From Rotaria socialis (taxonomy: Eukaryota; Rotifera; Eurotatoria; Philodinida; Philodinidae), in contig CAJNYU010003169.1 in NCBI GenBank assembly GCA_905331475.1, positions 1 to 64,000 of the forward strand: a stretch of 64,000 nucleotides of DNA, given 5' to 3'. Position 1 is the stretch's first letter. Each line of letters begins with the position of its first letter. The notes under the pieces were generated by a model. The model made no database searches. It was not told the origin of the DNA and worked only from the letters and a program-made list of their open reading frames with translations. A program made the position numbers and the translations under genes. Below, piece after piece: positions 11,518 to 22,022 of the stretch.

Positions 11518-13989
11518 ATGCTTGACACATCGATGCTCGATACTGAAGCTGGTGGAGTTTCTGGAGCTTTTACCTATTCGGCACAATATGGTGTTAGACG
11601 ACCATCGACTTATCCTGATGTTTATCGTACACAATTTGGCTCAATAAGTGCTGATGAATATTTAACACCAATGTTACAACCGCTTCAACGCAATGATAAT
11701 AATATTGCTCGACGTCTCTCTAGAAATTCATTTCTCATTCCACCCCAGACGCTGGTACGTCGAAATACCGATGGTATGTTGATTTACAAAAAAATATTCT
11801 TTGTTTATTTATCTTCCTATTAGAGGTTCTTGAATTAGAAAATGCTTTTTAATATATACTTTCACTAGATTAATCTCTGGTTTCATGATACGAATGATGA
11901 ATAGTAGTTTTTATGTCATTAGATAGATGTGATGCATATAATATCACGCATTGAATGTAATTTATCCCATACAAATAACATACAAACAATATGTTCCGAT
12001 ATAGACATAGCCTTGTCTTCCTTGATGATGATCTTTTCACATTATTATCCTTTTATAACTGACTTTTACAGTTCACCATATTTACCCTGATGAAAAAAAA
12101 ACATCTAATGAGAACAAGAAAAAAATCTGATAAATTGTTCCCTACTTTTGTTTTGTTATTATTGATTAATTCTGTCCGGTCTACCTTAATTAATACGTGA
12201 TCGAAAGAAAACAATCGATGAATTAGAAAGACAGTGGAATAGTAATATCTTTCGTCTATTCGATGGTAACATTTCCTACAATGATGCTTCAAAGAAAACA
12301 AAAATTACATATTTATATTGTTGACCATAAAATTTCAAGTTCACTGATAGAAAACGAAGATTATATGTATATATATATATATACATTGTACTAATATGTT
12401 TAGAAAAGAGATATAGTATGTACTTGTTTCGTCAATTATGATAGCAATTGATTGCTATCATATGAGTATGTAGACACTAGTTAGCACTTATGTTTATTTA
12501 AGAACGGACTACAGATAAATCAGTAAGAAGAAAGCGAGAGAGAGAGAAAAAAAAATATTCAGTTAGAATGATGATGTCGCGTAATGAAAAGCGACATGAT
12601 TATCGAAATTCATCGCGTAATAATCATCAAGATTGTCAGTATTTAACTAATCGTAGTCAACATTTATCAACATCGAGAATTAATATAGACCGACAGGCTT
12701 TATCAATAAATCAACGTCGTTGCTCAGAAACTTATGGTAAAATTTTGTTTTCTAAAATTCAACAATTAAATAATAACATATATCGAATAATTGTTTTTCA
12801 AAAAAAAAAAGAAAAAGAACTAACATTCTTTTTATAGACCTGAAAGACAAACGTGAACAATCGGGTTATTGTTTTGGCATATTGATTATTCTCAGCTATT
12901 TACTTGTCATTGTTACATTTCCATTATCGCTATGCTTCTGTCTTAAGGTATGTAAATTATCTATTTATTTTAATTAATTAATTTCTGCGAAAATAAAAGG
13001 TAGTTCAAGAATATGAAAGAGCTGTCATTTTTCGACTTGGCCGCATTTTAGCAAATGGAGCACGTGGTAAGTAAAAGTTTCTATTGTTTACTTTTGATAT
13101 TTAAATTTTTAGTTTTCTTAACTTGTGCTCGATATATATCGAATTATTTCTATGATATAAGGTTTTCTCTATGTATATGACGATAATTTTAAGGCATAAG
13201 CTAAATAATTGAATGTAATATTTCTTTATTTTTCTACTTTCTAGGACCCGGTTTATTTTTTATCTTACCATGCGTGGATACCTACAGTAAAGTTGATCTT
13301 CGAACAGTCACTTTCGATGTACCACCACAAGAAATTCTAACAAAAGATAGTGTAACAGTAGCAGTTGATGCCGTTGTCTATTTTCGAATATTTAATGCTG
13401 TTATATCAATAACAAATGTGGAAGATGCAGCAAAATCAACTAAACTTTTAGCAGCAACAACACTTCGAAATGTATTTTGTTTTGAATATATAGTTGTGCT
13501 TGTCGTGTTTACAATATTAAAACTATTCAATTTAGGTTTTGGGTACTAAAACACTTCATGAAATTCTTGCTGAACGAGATAAAATCGATACTGTAATTCA
13601 AGTAAGAATATTGATATTTGTCTTAATCAATTTATTATTTTTTTAAATTTTTTTTTCAGACAGGTCTAGATGAAGCAACCGATCCTTGGGGTGTGAAAGT
13701 CGAACGGGTTGAAGTCAAAGATGTTCGTTTACCAGTAGCATTACAAAAAGCGATGGCAGCTGAAGCTGAAGCATCTCGAGATGCACGTGCAAAAATTATC
13801 GCAGCCGAAGGCGAAATGAAAGCAAGTCGTAGTTTAAAAATAGCGGCCGATACGATCAATGAATCACCCATAGCTATGCAGTTAAGATATCTGCAGACAT
13901 TAACACAAATTGCTGCTGAACGTAATTCAACTATTGTCTTTCCCATTCCTATTGAACTCATGCAAATGGTACCACATAGTCGTCGATAA
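11518..13989 (+). CDS. STOM: Stomatin (band 7/SPFH family), MEC-2-like
   Basis: Upstream-start form: join(11518..11773,12838..12947,13000..13066,13245..13471,13536..13601,13660..13989), 351 aa. Stomatins are hairpin-anchored scaffolds of the inner plasma membrane that bind cholesterol and tune ion channels such as ASIC/DEG types. The membrane hairpin is at about residues 96-120 with the conserved proline at 114 (TFPLS). It is followed by VVQEYERAVIFRLGR, the SPFH core (GPGLFFILPCVDTY, DVPPQEILTKDSVTVAVDAV, LRNVLGTKTLHEIL) and the helical oligomerisation stretch AMAAEAEASRDARAKI. The C-terminus, IPIELMQMV, is typical. A second 5' exon at 12568..12736 has its own ATG and ends in the same phase; see its own entry. 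Family identity is certain; STOM versus STOML3/MEC-2 is not resolved. Confidence 0.93.
12568..12736 (+). CDS. Alternative first coding exon of the stomatin gene
   Basis: Opens with ATG ATG ATG TCG and encodes about 56 basic, Arg/Asn/Ser-rich residues ending SETYG. It ends at a GT donor in phase 1, like the 11518-11773 exon, so either can splice to 12838 and create Asp (GAC). Using this start gives a 322-aa stomatin with a different cytosolic N-terminus. An AG at 12561-12562 would also allow its inclusion as an internal exon in frame (409 aa), though the upstream tract is purine-rich and poor for an acceptor. Which form is made cannot be decided from sequence. Confidence 0.6.
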
Positions 13990-14662
13990 TCTTTTTTTTC
14001 TTTTATAATACAATATAGTATGTAGTTTTTGCCTTCTACATATATTTTCAAAATATGATATGAGTGACGAACTAAACTGAAAAACTGCTAGACGGAAAAT
14101 AAGTCGTTTCTATCGATTTGATTCACATTTGTTCTTAAATGTTATTCGGAATTTTTTGTATTATACACCATTTCTAGCACTAATATGACGATGAGCAGAC
14201 AGGCATATAAAGACGAATATTTCAAATAATCATCAGGTAATAGTAGATACAGAAAATAATTGTTGTACAATGCAAGAGTCGAATTTTCGAAAAAAAAGAT
14301 CGAGAATAAAATAAAACAATAATTGATTGGCTTCACATTCTAAGCACATGAAAGCTTTAATTGAACGGCTAAAATACCGATAATTTAATTCATTACTGTG
14401 AAAACTCTGTTCATAGAGAACAATTTTGATTGAAGATTTAATTATCTCGATGAACAAATGTGTGGCTAGCATTTCCTGATGACATCATTTTAACAATGGC
14501 TAAATCAACAGTAAATCTCACTATATTGAATTTTTCTGCAAAAATGTAAGATTCGTGTTTTACTTCGTCCAAAAAATCCGATAGAGGAAACCAGGAAAAG
14601 TTTCAGTCTCGAGATCATTCCCTCGTCGAGCTTTTTTATTCATGCGCTTGCCAAGACTAGAG

Positions 14663-14934
14663 CTCAAGACGTGTCCATAGTGCATGACTTTCTTGCTCAA
14701 GACAAGCGTTTTAATGTTTGCATGAGTTACAAAAAAATACAGCTATACATTTCTAGTGCAAGTTGAGTTATTTTGAATGTAAAATTGAAAAAGTTCTTTA
14801 ATAACGGAAACGCTCAGATAAAAATTCAAATGCATGAGCAAGAAGTTAAAGAATTTGAGCTCACCGAAAGGCCTCATGTCTTGCCTCAAGATGTGTCCAT
14901 AGTTCTTGACTTTCTTGATCAAGAAAGTCAAGAA
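14663..14934. repeat. Imperfect direct repeat ending in a perfect 32-bp palindrome
   Basis: CTCAAGACGTGTCCATAG at 14663 recurs as CTCAAGATGTGTCCATAG at 14885; both continue into GACTTTCTTG(C/A)TCAAG. In the second copy the sequence from 14903 to 14934 is an exact palindrome centred on TGATCA; the first copy has a broken palindrome. Read directly. Confidence 0.9.
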
Positions 14935-16030
14935 TTGCATCCGCTTGCAACAAAAAGTTCGGCTAGGGTCGTATCACACAAACGTGAACGATGTGTTATA
15001 TCCTACGTGAAGTGATTTTCTTCTTCGTCGTATTCGACATGCAATTCACTGATATTTTTCTAGCCTATAGAAAGAGTCTTGGTTATGAAAAGTTCCGACA
15101 TTTAACAACGCATGGTCAGTACTTCTCCTATATGAGATCCAACAACCACGGTTTATTTTACTCATCGAAAAAGAAACTTCGAGATTCGAATGTGATTTAT
15201 TTGTCTACGCAAATATCAGCGTATATTTTTATTTTGATCATAACAACATAAAACCTAAGAACAAGTGAACAAAAAACGAAGAAGATTGAAAGAGAAAAAA
15301 AGCACGGTGACGAGCACACATATGAAAAAATGCTATATATCTATTGAAAATGACATGGTTGATTAATTGAAGTAAATAAAAGGAAATGGGGGAAAACGAA
15401 GTCATTTTGTCAACGATAAATATGATGCACTAGCCATTGCAAACATGTCAGAGCCAAACTCGTACTCATTAATATCACTTACTATGGAAGTATATTTCAT
15501 GTTCGACATTCTAGATTATATAGAAACATCAGAGTGACTGATTTTTCACCGGAAGATATTGGTTTTCAATAAAATATTTCAAAGCGTTCCAGGCATATTT
15601 AGTTGTTGAATTTTCTTCCAAAAATGCATCTTATTTACGAGTTAGATAGAATTGATTGGGAAGAAACTTCAATTGGAAAATATGAAATTGATATTCTTTC
15701 TATGTGCTTTCAAAAATATTTAGTCTTTAGTTATTCTTATACCTACGGTATCAGAAATATCGAAGCATGCTGGTCGTGTGCGTTTAAATTAAGAATTGCG
15801 CTCGTGGCGACCATTTGGCGCAAAGATCACCAGAGTTTGAACCTCCTAATAATTTTCCGATTAGTTTCTCGAATTTCATGGATGCGATTGGTACTAAAGT
15901 TAGTCTCGAACTAAATCTGAGTAGACAGTGGAGAATTTCACGAACTAACAATTAGATAGTGAGTCTTTTTCTGAAGTTATGCTATCAATTGACGGAAGTT
16001 AATGAAAAGAGAGTAGTCTGTGAGGTTTCT

Positions 16031-16092
16031 AGGGTGTGGATGTGAATTTGACTGTATTTATCATCTCTTAATAAACACCCACACCCACACCC
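16031..16092. repeat. GGGTGT-arm foldback element, copy A
   Basis: Left arm AGGGTGTGGATGTG, central AT-rich part with ATTTATCATCTCTTAATAAA, right arm ACACCCACACCCACACCCT. Copy B at 16365-16437 is the reverse complement of this unit with scattered differences, including the central part. Confidence 0.8.
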
Positions 16093-16364
16093 TCCATATA
16101 TATGCACCTCTCTTAGTCTTACTATCTACTCTATACATGTGTGTTGTATGGTAAGTAGAGCCACTCTTGAGATCCGAAGTTGCTCAATGCATTCCATTAA
16201 TGAACATGAAAATTAGCTGGTATTATTCTCTCTGTCGCACAGGACACATGAAAACTGATATTTAACGTGACAAGCGAATCCAACAGTAATGTTTTAAGCT
16301 TAGCAAAGATCTTACATAAAACAAGCCTTGCGTGATAATGAATGCTCAGAAAAATATAGATATA

Positions 16365-16437
16365 AAAGGGTATGGATGTGGATGTTTATTAAGAAATGAT
16401 AAATACACTCAAATTCACACCCATACCTACACCCTTT
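16365..16437. repeat. GGGTGT-arm foldback element, copy B (inverted)
   Basis: Left arm AAAAGGGTATGGATGTGG, centre TTTATTAAGAAATGATAAAT, right arm CACACCCATACCTACACCCT. Its reverse complement aligns along its full length with copy A about 270 bp upstream, which marks the two as copies of one element rather than chance hairpins. Confidence 0.8.
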
Positions 16438-17123
16438 TACTAAGAAGTTGCAAGAAAAGTCATTTTGCGAATTGTTAACTGTACCAGCATTCTATTTTAT
16501 TTCAATTCGTTGGAAAAAGAGTGACAGTTTTTAGATGACATCGTCCAGGTAAAGTTTTGGTAACTAACACCGAACATAATTTATAACTGCATTCAATTAA
16601 AACTAAGGCAATTATATTTTTCTAGCAGACAAGTGGGTGTTTAAAGTTTTTATTCACAAAAGCAACGTCCGTGAATGTGCTATCAATGTATTGTGATTGT
16701 CGTCTAGGAGTAAAAGCAATCAGCCAAACATATATATGGCATTTCTCAATTATAACAAACTTAACTCTATCTATCAAGCAATGTACTGTATATGATTGTA
16801 ATAGAATACAATTGTTCGATTTTTCTTTATACATAATTGTATTATATAAACTTGAATCTGTTAAGATGCTGCTTTGATGCTGAAGTAGAATACAAGACAC
16901 AAATGAATCTAATAAGCTGGTAGATGCATATAGAATACCATCTAACATATGAAGTCATTCAATTATACAAAGTGTTTTTCATTTTGTTATGAGCAGAGAG
17001 AAACAAGAAGAAATATATTACCAAAGTAACGATAACTGAAAAAATACTATAGCTATAGAAGACTAGAATTTTAGATGTCATTCGTCATTAACTCTCTGTT
17101 GTGTGCAGCAGAATAATAACAGT

Positions 17124-19215
17124 ATGAAGACATTTCGAAAGCCATTGATTCTAGTCTTTGTCAAATGTCTCGTAGCAGACATGACTTTTCAATCTTATAT
17201 TTGGCTTAGCGATTGGAGAACTAAATTTCAGCCAAGTGTTCAGTCTTCATTACTCTCGCAAAGTAATGCGTCATCTCTTCTACGATGTAGTTCATGTAAG
17301 TTTCAAGATTACCAATTGCCTGAGAGTGTAACCGCTGCCACTAATGTTGAGTGAAATCTTGCTTTTTTCTGATTCTTTTCCATTCATTACAGCGTGTAAT
17401 CTCAACAGACAATGTCGTACATTCGACTATGACACTTCGTCACTTCTCTATCGTCTATTCAATGATACTTTAAATACAAGCAATACCATTTCATCAGTAC
17501 AAACTCAACGTATTGGATCAGTCACAATACCGACAAGTTTTTTCAATAATTACGGCCAACCCCTTGTTCGAAATGTGTTGAAGATCGATACCTGACATAT
17601 TCAGGTTTCGGCACTTGTGAATGTCCTATTGGTTCATGTTGGGATGGAGCTCAGTGTGATAAAAAAAAACGATTTCAATGCTTCTGCCAGTTTGAATATA
17701 TCCAACTGGTGTATTCGTATGTATAGAGAAGTGTTTTTCAGACTACCCATGAATCACATGGTTGATAGATATTAAGTTATGGAACAAATCGATAATATTT
17801 TCGTTGATCATCTAGAAGTTTAAAGACGAAGGCCAATGAATCCCTTATTAAATCGATTATCCCATCCGATATAATTGTTGAGCTAGTAGCAGGATTTAAA
17901 ACAAAACTGGTACGCGTATAGGGAGCAGTGTCAACAAGAAACACTAGCACATTCCACTAATTTTTTCTTTGTTAATAGAGCCAGTATTTGATATATTTTG
18001 GCCATTCAATGGCAATGCACACGATTCAAAAAACAATTACACTAGCGTATCATCAGCAGGCATCTCATATATTACAAGTTATTGGGGCATCGGATTAGCA
18101 ATACATTTAATTAGAGCATCAGCGCAATACGTGAAAATTCCATCGGGGCAAATTCTATTCTATTCGTCGAATTTCACGATTGAAACCTGGATTTGTCCGA
18201 TTGGTTTCACGACAGCTGACTATGCTATTTTCGGCCAATGCCAAGAAACATGACCAATAAATGTATGTACTTTCTTGTTCGAAATTATAAACTGACTTGT
18301 GGCTTTGGAGCCAATGACACGTCAGGTGCAACATCATTAAGTATGAATGCATGGTCACACGTTGCATGTGTCTATAGTTTCGAAACACAAACACTACAGG
18401 CCTACTTAAATGGCATACTTAATGGTTCTCGATCATTATTTTCCTTTCAAGGTTCATCAGGCGATACAACTATTGGTGTTACCTATGCAATACCACCAGG
18501 CTCGAACTATTTCGATGGTTACCTTGCTCTAATGCAATTCGTATCGAGTGCGAAAACTCCTAGTGACATTCTACGCGATGCAACTCTTATGGCGTACTAT
18601 TCATTTGATACTAGTTTAACGACTGATAATAGTCTGAACGGTATCAATACAACGACAATCGGAAGTCCAAGTCTTGTACCTGGAAGAGTTAATCAAGCTA
18701 TTCAGGTGAATCCAAGTGCCAGTGTTTATACTAGCTATACATCATTTCTACTTTTGGGAGTGTCCAATCAGCCGCACACCTATTCTCTATGGATTAAGCC
18801 AACGGGCAGCTATGCATTGCCAACTATTTTATTTGTAATTGCTCAAACAGGTTGGTGTGCTAGTATCATAATGACGACAGCGAGTGGCCATATCGTGTTA
18901 CATTCGTATAGTGGTGCTTTGATATCTGTGTCAGGTTCTATTATTCCTCTCAACACTTGGACTCACGTGGGCGCTACATATTGCCCAAGTAGCGGCTTCA
19001 GACTCTATATTAATGGAACTTTTTATGCAACTTCAGGAGCTTTTAGTTATGTTGCTGCAGGTACTTCTCTCTATCTATTCATAGGAGGTGATGGGGGCTA
19101 TGCGTTCCTTTCTGCACCAGGTTGTTCAGCTGGATTTACAGGTTCTGTAGATGAATTATTTATGTACAGTCGTGAATTAACAGCATCAGAAAAATTTGTA
19201 GCAGCTAACCCATAA
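17124..19215 (+). pseudogene. PAN/EGF-like/LamG secreted protein gene with two frameshifts
   Basis: Exon 17124..17295 starts with a hydrophobic leader (KPLILVFVKCLVADM) and splices (GT-AG, in phase) to 17393, giving a PAN/Apple-like cysteine domain (CNLNRQCRTFDYD). Near 17550 (QPL) the frame must move by one base to continue into the EGF-like segment CECPIGSCWDGAQC. A later exon from 17979 holds two concanavalin A/LamG-type domains: the first begins PVFDIFWPFNGNAHDS, the second begins MAYYSFDTS and ends SVDELFMYSRELTASEKF. A second one-base shift is needed near 18250. The last frame is open for 325 codons to the stop at 19213. Proteins of this layout form large secreted or surface families in bdelloids (recall). 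Two single-base lesions could be real decay or assembly indels. The splice between 17.70 and 17.98 kb is not resolved. Confidence 0.65.
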
Positions 19216-19931
19216 AACTACACTGGAATATTATAAACGTTTTGTTTTTCCTTCTATCAACCAATCGATATGCTCTACTCCGCAGAGAAGAATCATGATT
19301 CAAATTCTTTTGTTTCTCGCCTCTTCTTAATTGCAATGGTTTTCGTTTTTGAAATACTTCAAATAAAAATAATCTTTTCTCAATCTACATGAACGCTTCT
19401 TGAATCAAATGCAATATAGATAGAAGATCACCGATACATATCAGTGCTGAAAACCTACGAGATACGAGAGAAAAACGAAATCAGTTTTGTCTTTCATGCA
19501 AGTTTGCTTGTCATGACAATGGTATAGGTATCGATAAATAAATTGAAATAAACTAGGCGATTAGTAAAGTCTGTATCTTTAATATGAAACCATTCGTAAA
19601 TTAAACCTGTTACTATTGTTTTATTAGCGTTCAATTATTTCATATTTTATGATAAGTTCAACCTGCAACAATCTTCTTCTTTCTATTTAATTTCAGTACC
19701 TATTCTTGATTGCTTTCAATCGTTTCTAATAGTGGACTTTTAACTCTTTTATTGAATAAATACATCTCTCGTAGTTAATTAAAATTTCAATAAAAAAATG
19801 ATTAAAATTTCGTTGTAACTATTTTCGAGGTTCTTCTTTTCAAAATAGTTCTTTTTTTTATTGATAAACGTCTTTGACACGCTTTATATCGATGATTGAA
19901 ATGTTAATTTAATTTTCTCATCTGTGAATAC
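19216..19931. other. Convergent 3' flanks, no gene seen
   Basis: AT-rich spacer between the LamG gene (rightward) and the small secreted-protein gene (leftward); AATAAA-like signals are present on both strands. Nothing else noticed. Confidence 0.5.
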
Positions 19932-20336
19932 TTATCGGTCGGCATTATTTCTACAGTCAATAAAACCATTACAAAAGAAACAGTTTTCTATGCCATGGTC
20001 TTCAGTGCGTGTCTGATCGTTAGTATCAAGTTCATGAGTAACATCAACGATACGTTGACATGCTTGAGCATGTGATGATCCAAAATAACGAACAGTACAC
20101 ATACGATTGAGATATTCACGTAATTCATTCAATAAAAGTGTTTGTTTGTGTGGATTTGATTCGCCAAGAATATTTTCAATTAACCGAATTAAATCATCTT
20201 TCACGCGTTGAGTACTATTGTTTTCATCGATCATATGACTACTTTTGCCAGAATTAATTGAAATTGAATGAAGATTTGATATTTGCCATAAGAAAATTGT
20301 TAGAAATATGGATAACAATAACCAATGATGAGACAT
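19932..20336 (-). CDS. Small secreted cysteine-containing protein, unknown
   Basis: Single exon, 134 aa. It begins MSHHWLLLSIFLTIFLWQIS, a clear signal peptide, so secretion is likely. The mature part has a polar N-terminal stretch, an amphipathic helix (DDLIRLIENILGES), then CTVRYFGSSHAQAC and a C-terminal CFFCNGFIDC cluster: five cysteines after the leader. No dibasic neuropeptide-processing pattern is obvious. Start chosen at the ATG that opens the signal peptide; no upstream ATG is in frame. No family recognised. The strong leader and continuous frame argue for a real gene, but a missed intron at either end is possible. Confidence 0.6.
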   Translation of the reverse strand: MSHHWLLLSIFLTIFLWQISNLHSISINSGKSSHMIDENNSTQRVKDDLIRLIENILGESNPHKQTLLLNELREYLNRMCTVRYFGSSHAQACQRIVDVTHELDTNDQTRTEDHGIENCFFCNGFIDCRNNADR

Positions 20337-21034
20337 TCTTTTGTTTTGCAAATTTAAGTTAAATCAGTTTTTATCTTTATGCGTTGGATTGTTACTATGA
20401 AGAGACGAAAGAGAAAATGCGAAGATTTATATTATGGGACGGTACCTATCGTCCCAATAACCTCTATGCTATTCTCCTTTGTCTCTTTCTATTTGATTCG
20501 TCTTCGAAATATATATAAATATGAGTCGGTAATCTTAGTAAATACAGAAGAGAACTTGATGATGTGGGTATTAGTGGGGTGTTGCCATAAGTGTGAGTGC
20601 ACTGAATTCCGGGAATTAGATGGAATTGGTTCCATGAGCGGAACTGGTTCCGAAATGTTCAACATTGCGGAATATGATGTATTCTCCCTATCTTGCAGGA
20701 TTACCACTTTTTTCCACACTTTTACATGTGTGATTTTCGTTCTGCCTCTCCTCTCTCTATCCTAACTGTGTACGTGATTTTCCATTCGTTTGTTTTTTTC
20801 TTTCATTGCTAAGATTATGTATTCCATTTATACTCGTGTTGGTGTAACTTTATTTCGTTCGTTATTCGTCTCTTCCTGTGATTATCTTTCCATTTCACTT
20901 GCACGCATGATCTTTGTCGTTCTTTCATTTTGCCTATCTATACTATCACTCGTTTCTTGCTATACTTATTGGATTTTTCGCTTTGTTTTTCTCATCACTG
21001 TGGTGTTCTCTACTCAAAACCCAAGTGAGCAAAA

Positions 21035-21351
21035 GACGGGATAAATGGCTAGTCTTTTCTTTAACCAAGTCGACTCGTCTCGTCTAGTCTTTGTCTCAAA
21101 ATCAACTCGTCCACGACGAGTCCAGAATTTCAGTACGTCATTCATCACCGTCTAAAGTAAACGGATGACTGGAGTCATTAAACGTGTCTTTTTTTTGTCT
21201 TTTTCTAAAGAAAGACTAGCCTAGGACTGGTCTGAATTTTGTTAATATATGCAGCAATTATGTTATAAGCAGAGTAGTCCTAGACGAGGACTTTTTTGAG
21301 GCAAAGACTAGTTGAGACGGGGCATGATGACGACCGTCCAATTTATCCAAC
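21035..21351. mobile_element. Short inverted-repeat (MITE-like) element
   Basis: Outer GGATAAATGG on the left faces CCAATTTATCC on the right. Inside, GTCTCGTCTAGTCTTTGTCTC (21076-21096) faces an imperfect complement around 21296-21327 (GAGGCAAAGACTAGTTGAGAC). The middle carries further small palindromes (CTCGTCCACGACGAG). Length about 317 bp, no coding capacity. No clean target-site duplication was found, so the ends are approximate. Confidence 0.55.
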
Positions 21352-21450
21352 GCAGTAAAAAGGATGCCTAAGAACACTAGTCGTTAATGGAGTCAAATAT
21401 AAGTCTTACAATGCCTATAGTTAGTATCTAAACTACACTCTAAATAAAAG

Positions 21451-21836
21451 CGTTTCCCCAGAAACCGAAATCCCTTCGTAAGCCCTTTCGGAAACTCACA
21501 CACGTATCCGGAAAGGTTTTCGGCTCTAAGCTGAATTTTTGAAATCACCTTATAGGTTTCCGAGTCCCCTGAAACAGTTCGGCTTTCCAGAACGCGGATA
21601 GGAAACCTTTAATAGTTTTCTCAGAAGCCATCAAACAATTCTCAAAACCAAAAAATTATCCCAGGAAACCATTCTTGTTTTGAAAATCTTCTCGGAAACT
21701 TAAAGCGTGTCGTCAGTAGCCTATCAGTTTTCGACAAATTTTTTCCTGAACCTTTTGGGTTTCTGAGGATCGGAAACGTTGAAAGCGTATGCCAGAATAC
21801 TAGCTTGGTTTCCGAACATATGTCGGAAACCTATTA
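21451..21836. repeat. Island of degenerate GGAAACC/GGTTTCC motifs
   Basis: Over about 385 bp the heptamer GGAAACC, or a one-base variant, recurs more than a dozen times on both strands with irregular spacing (CAGAAACCG, TCGGAAACTC, TCCGGAAAGG, GGTTTCCGAG, GGTTTCCGAAC, GTCGGAAACC). It is not a tandem array. Confidence 0.7.
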
Positions 21837-21977
21837 AACATAGTGAACAACCGAACTAGTATTAAAATGTCATCTTTTTCATTTTCACGTTGCCATTGTA
21901 TAATTTACATGTTTAGAAGCTAATCGGTAGCTATAACAGAAATCGTCTTCAGTGTACGTGAAATTGTTTTCTAAAAC

Positions 21978-22022
21978 TTTTGGGTGTGGAGAAGATCCCA
22001 ACACCTACACCCACACCCAAAA
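21978..22022. repeat. Perfect-arm TTTTGGGTGTGG hairpin
   Basis: TTTTGGGTGTGG at 21978-21989 is exactly complementary to CCACACCCAAAA at 22011-22022, with a 21-base loop that itself contains ACACCTACA. Member of the GGGTGT foldback group. Confidence 0.85.

Larger units (their letters stand above)
13990..17123. other. 3.1 kb intergenic region with palindromes and hairpins
   Basis: No gene supported. Holds a direct repeat (14663-14701 and 14885-14923), a perfect 32-bp palindrome (14903-14934) and two GGGTGT-type foldback elements (about 16031-16092 and 16365-16437) in opposite orientation. Confidence 0.6.

Noticed and set aside
20379-20765. 128-codon open frame on the plus strand with hydrophobic C-terminus
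   Set aside because: No upstream promoter logic, no homology pattern, overlaps an equally open minus frame, and Leu/Ser/Phe bias is expected from T-rich DNA.
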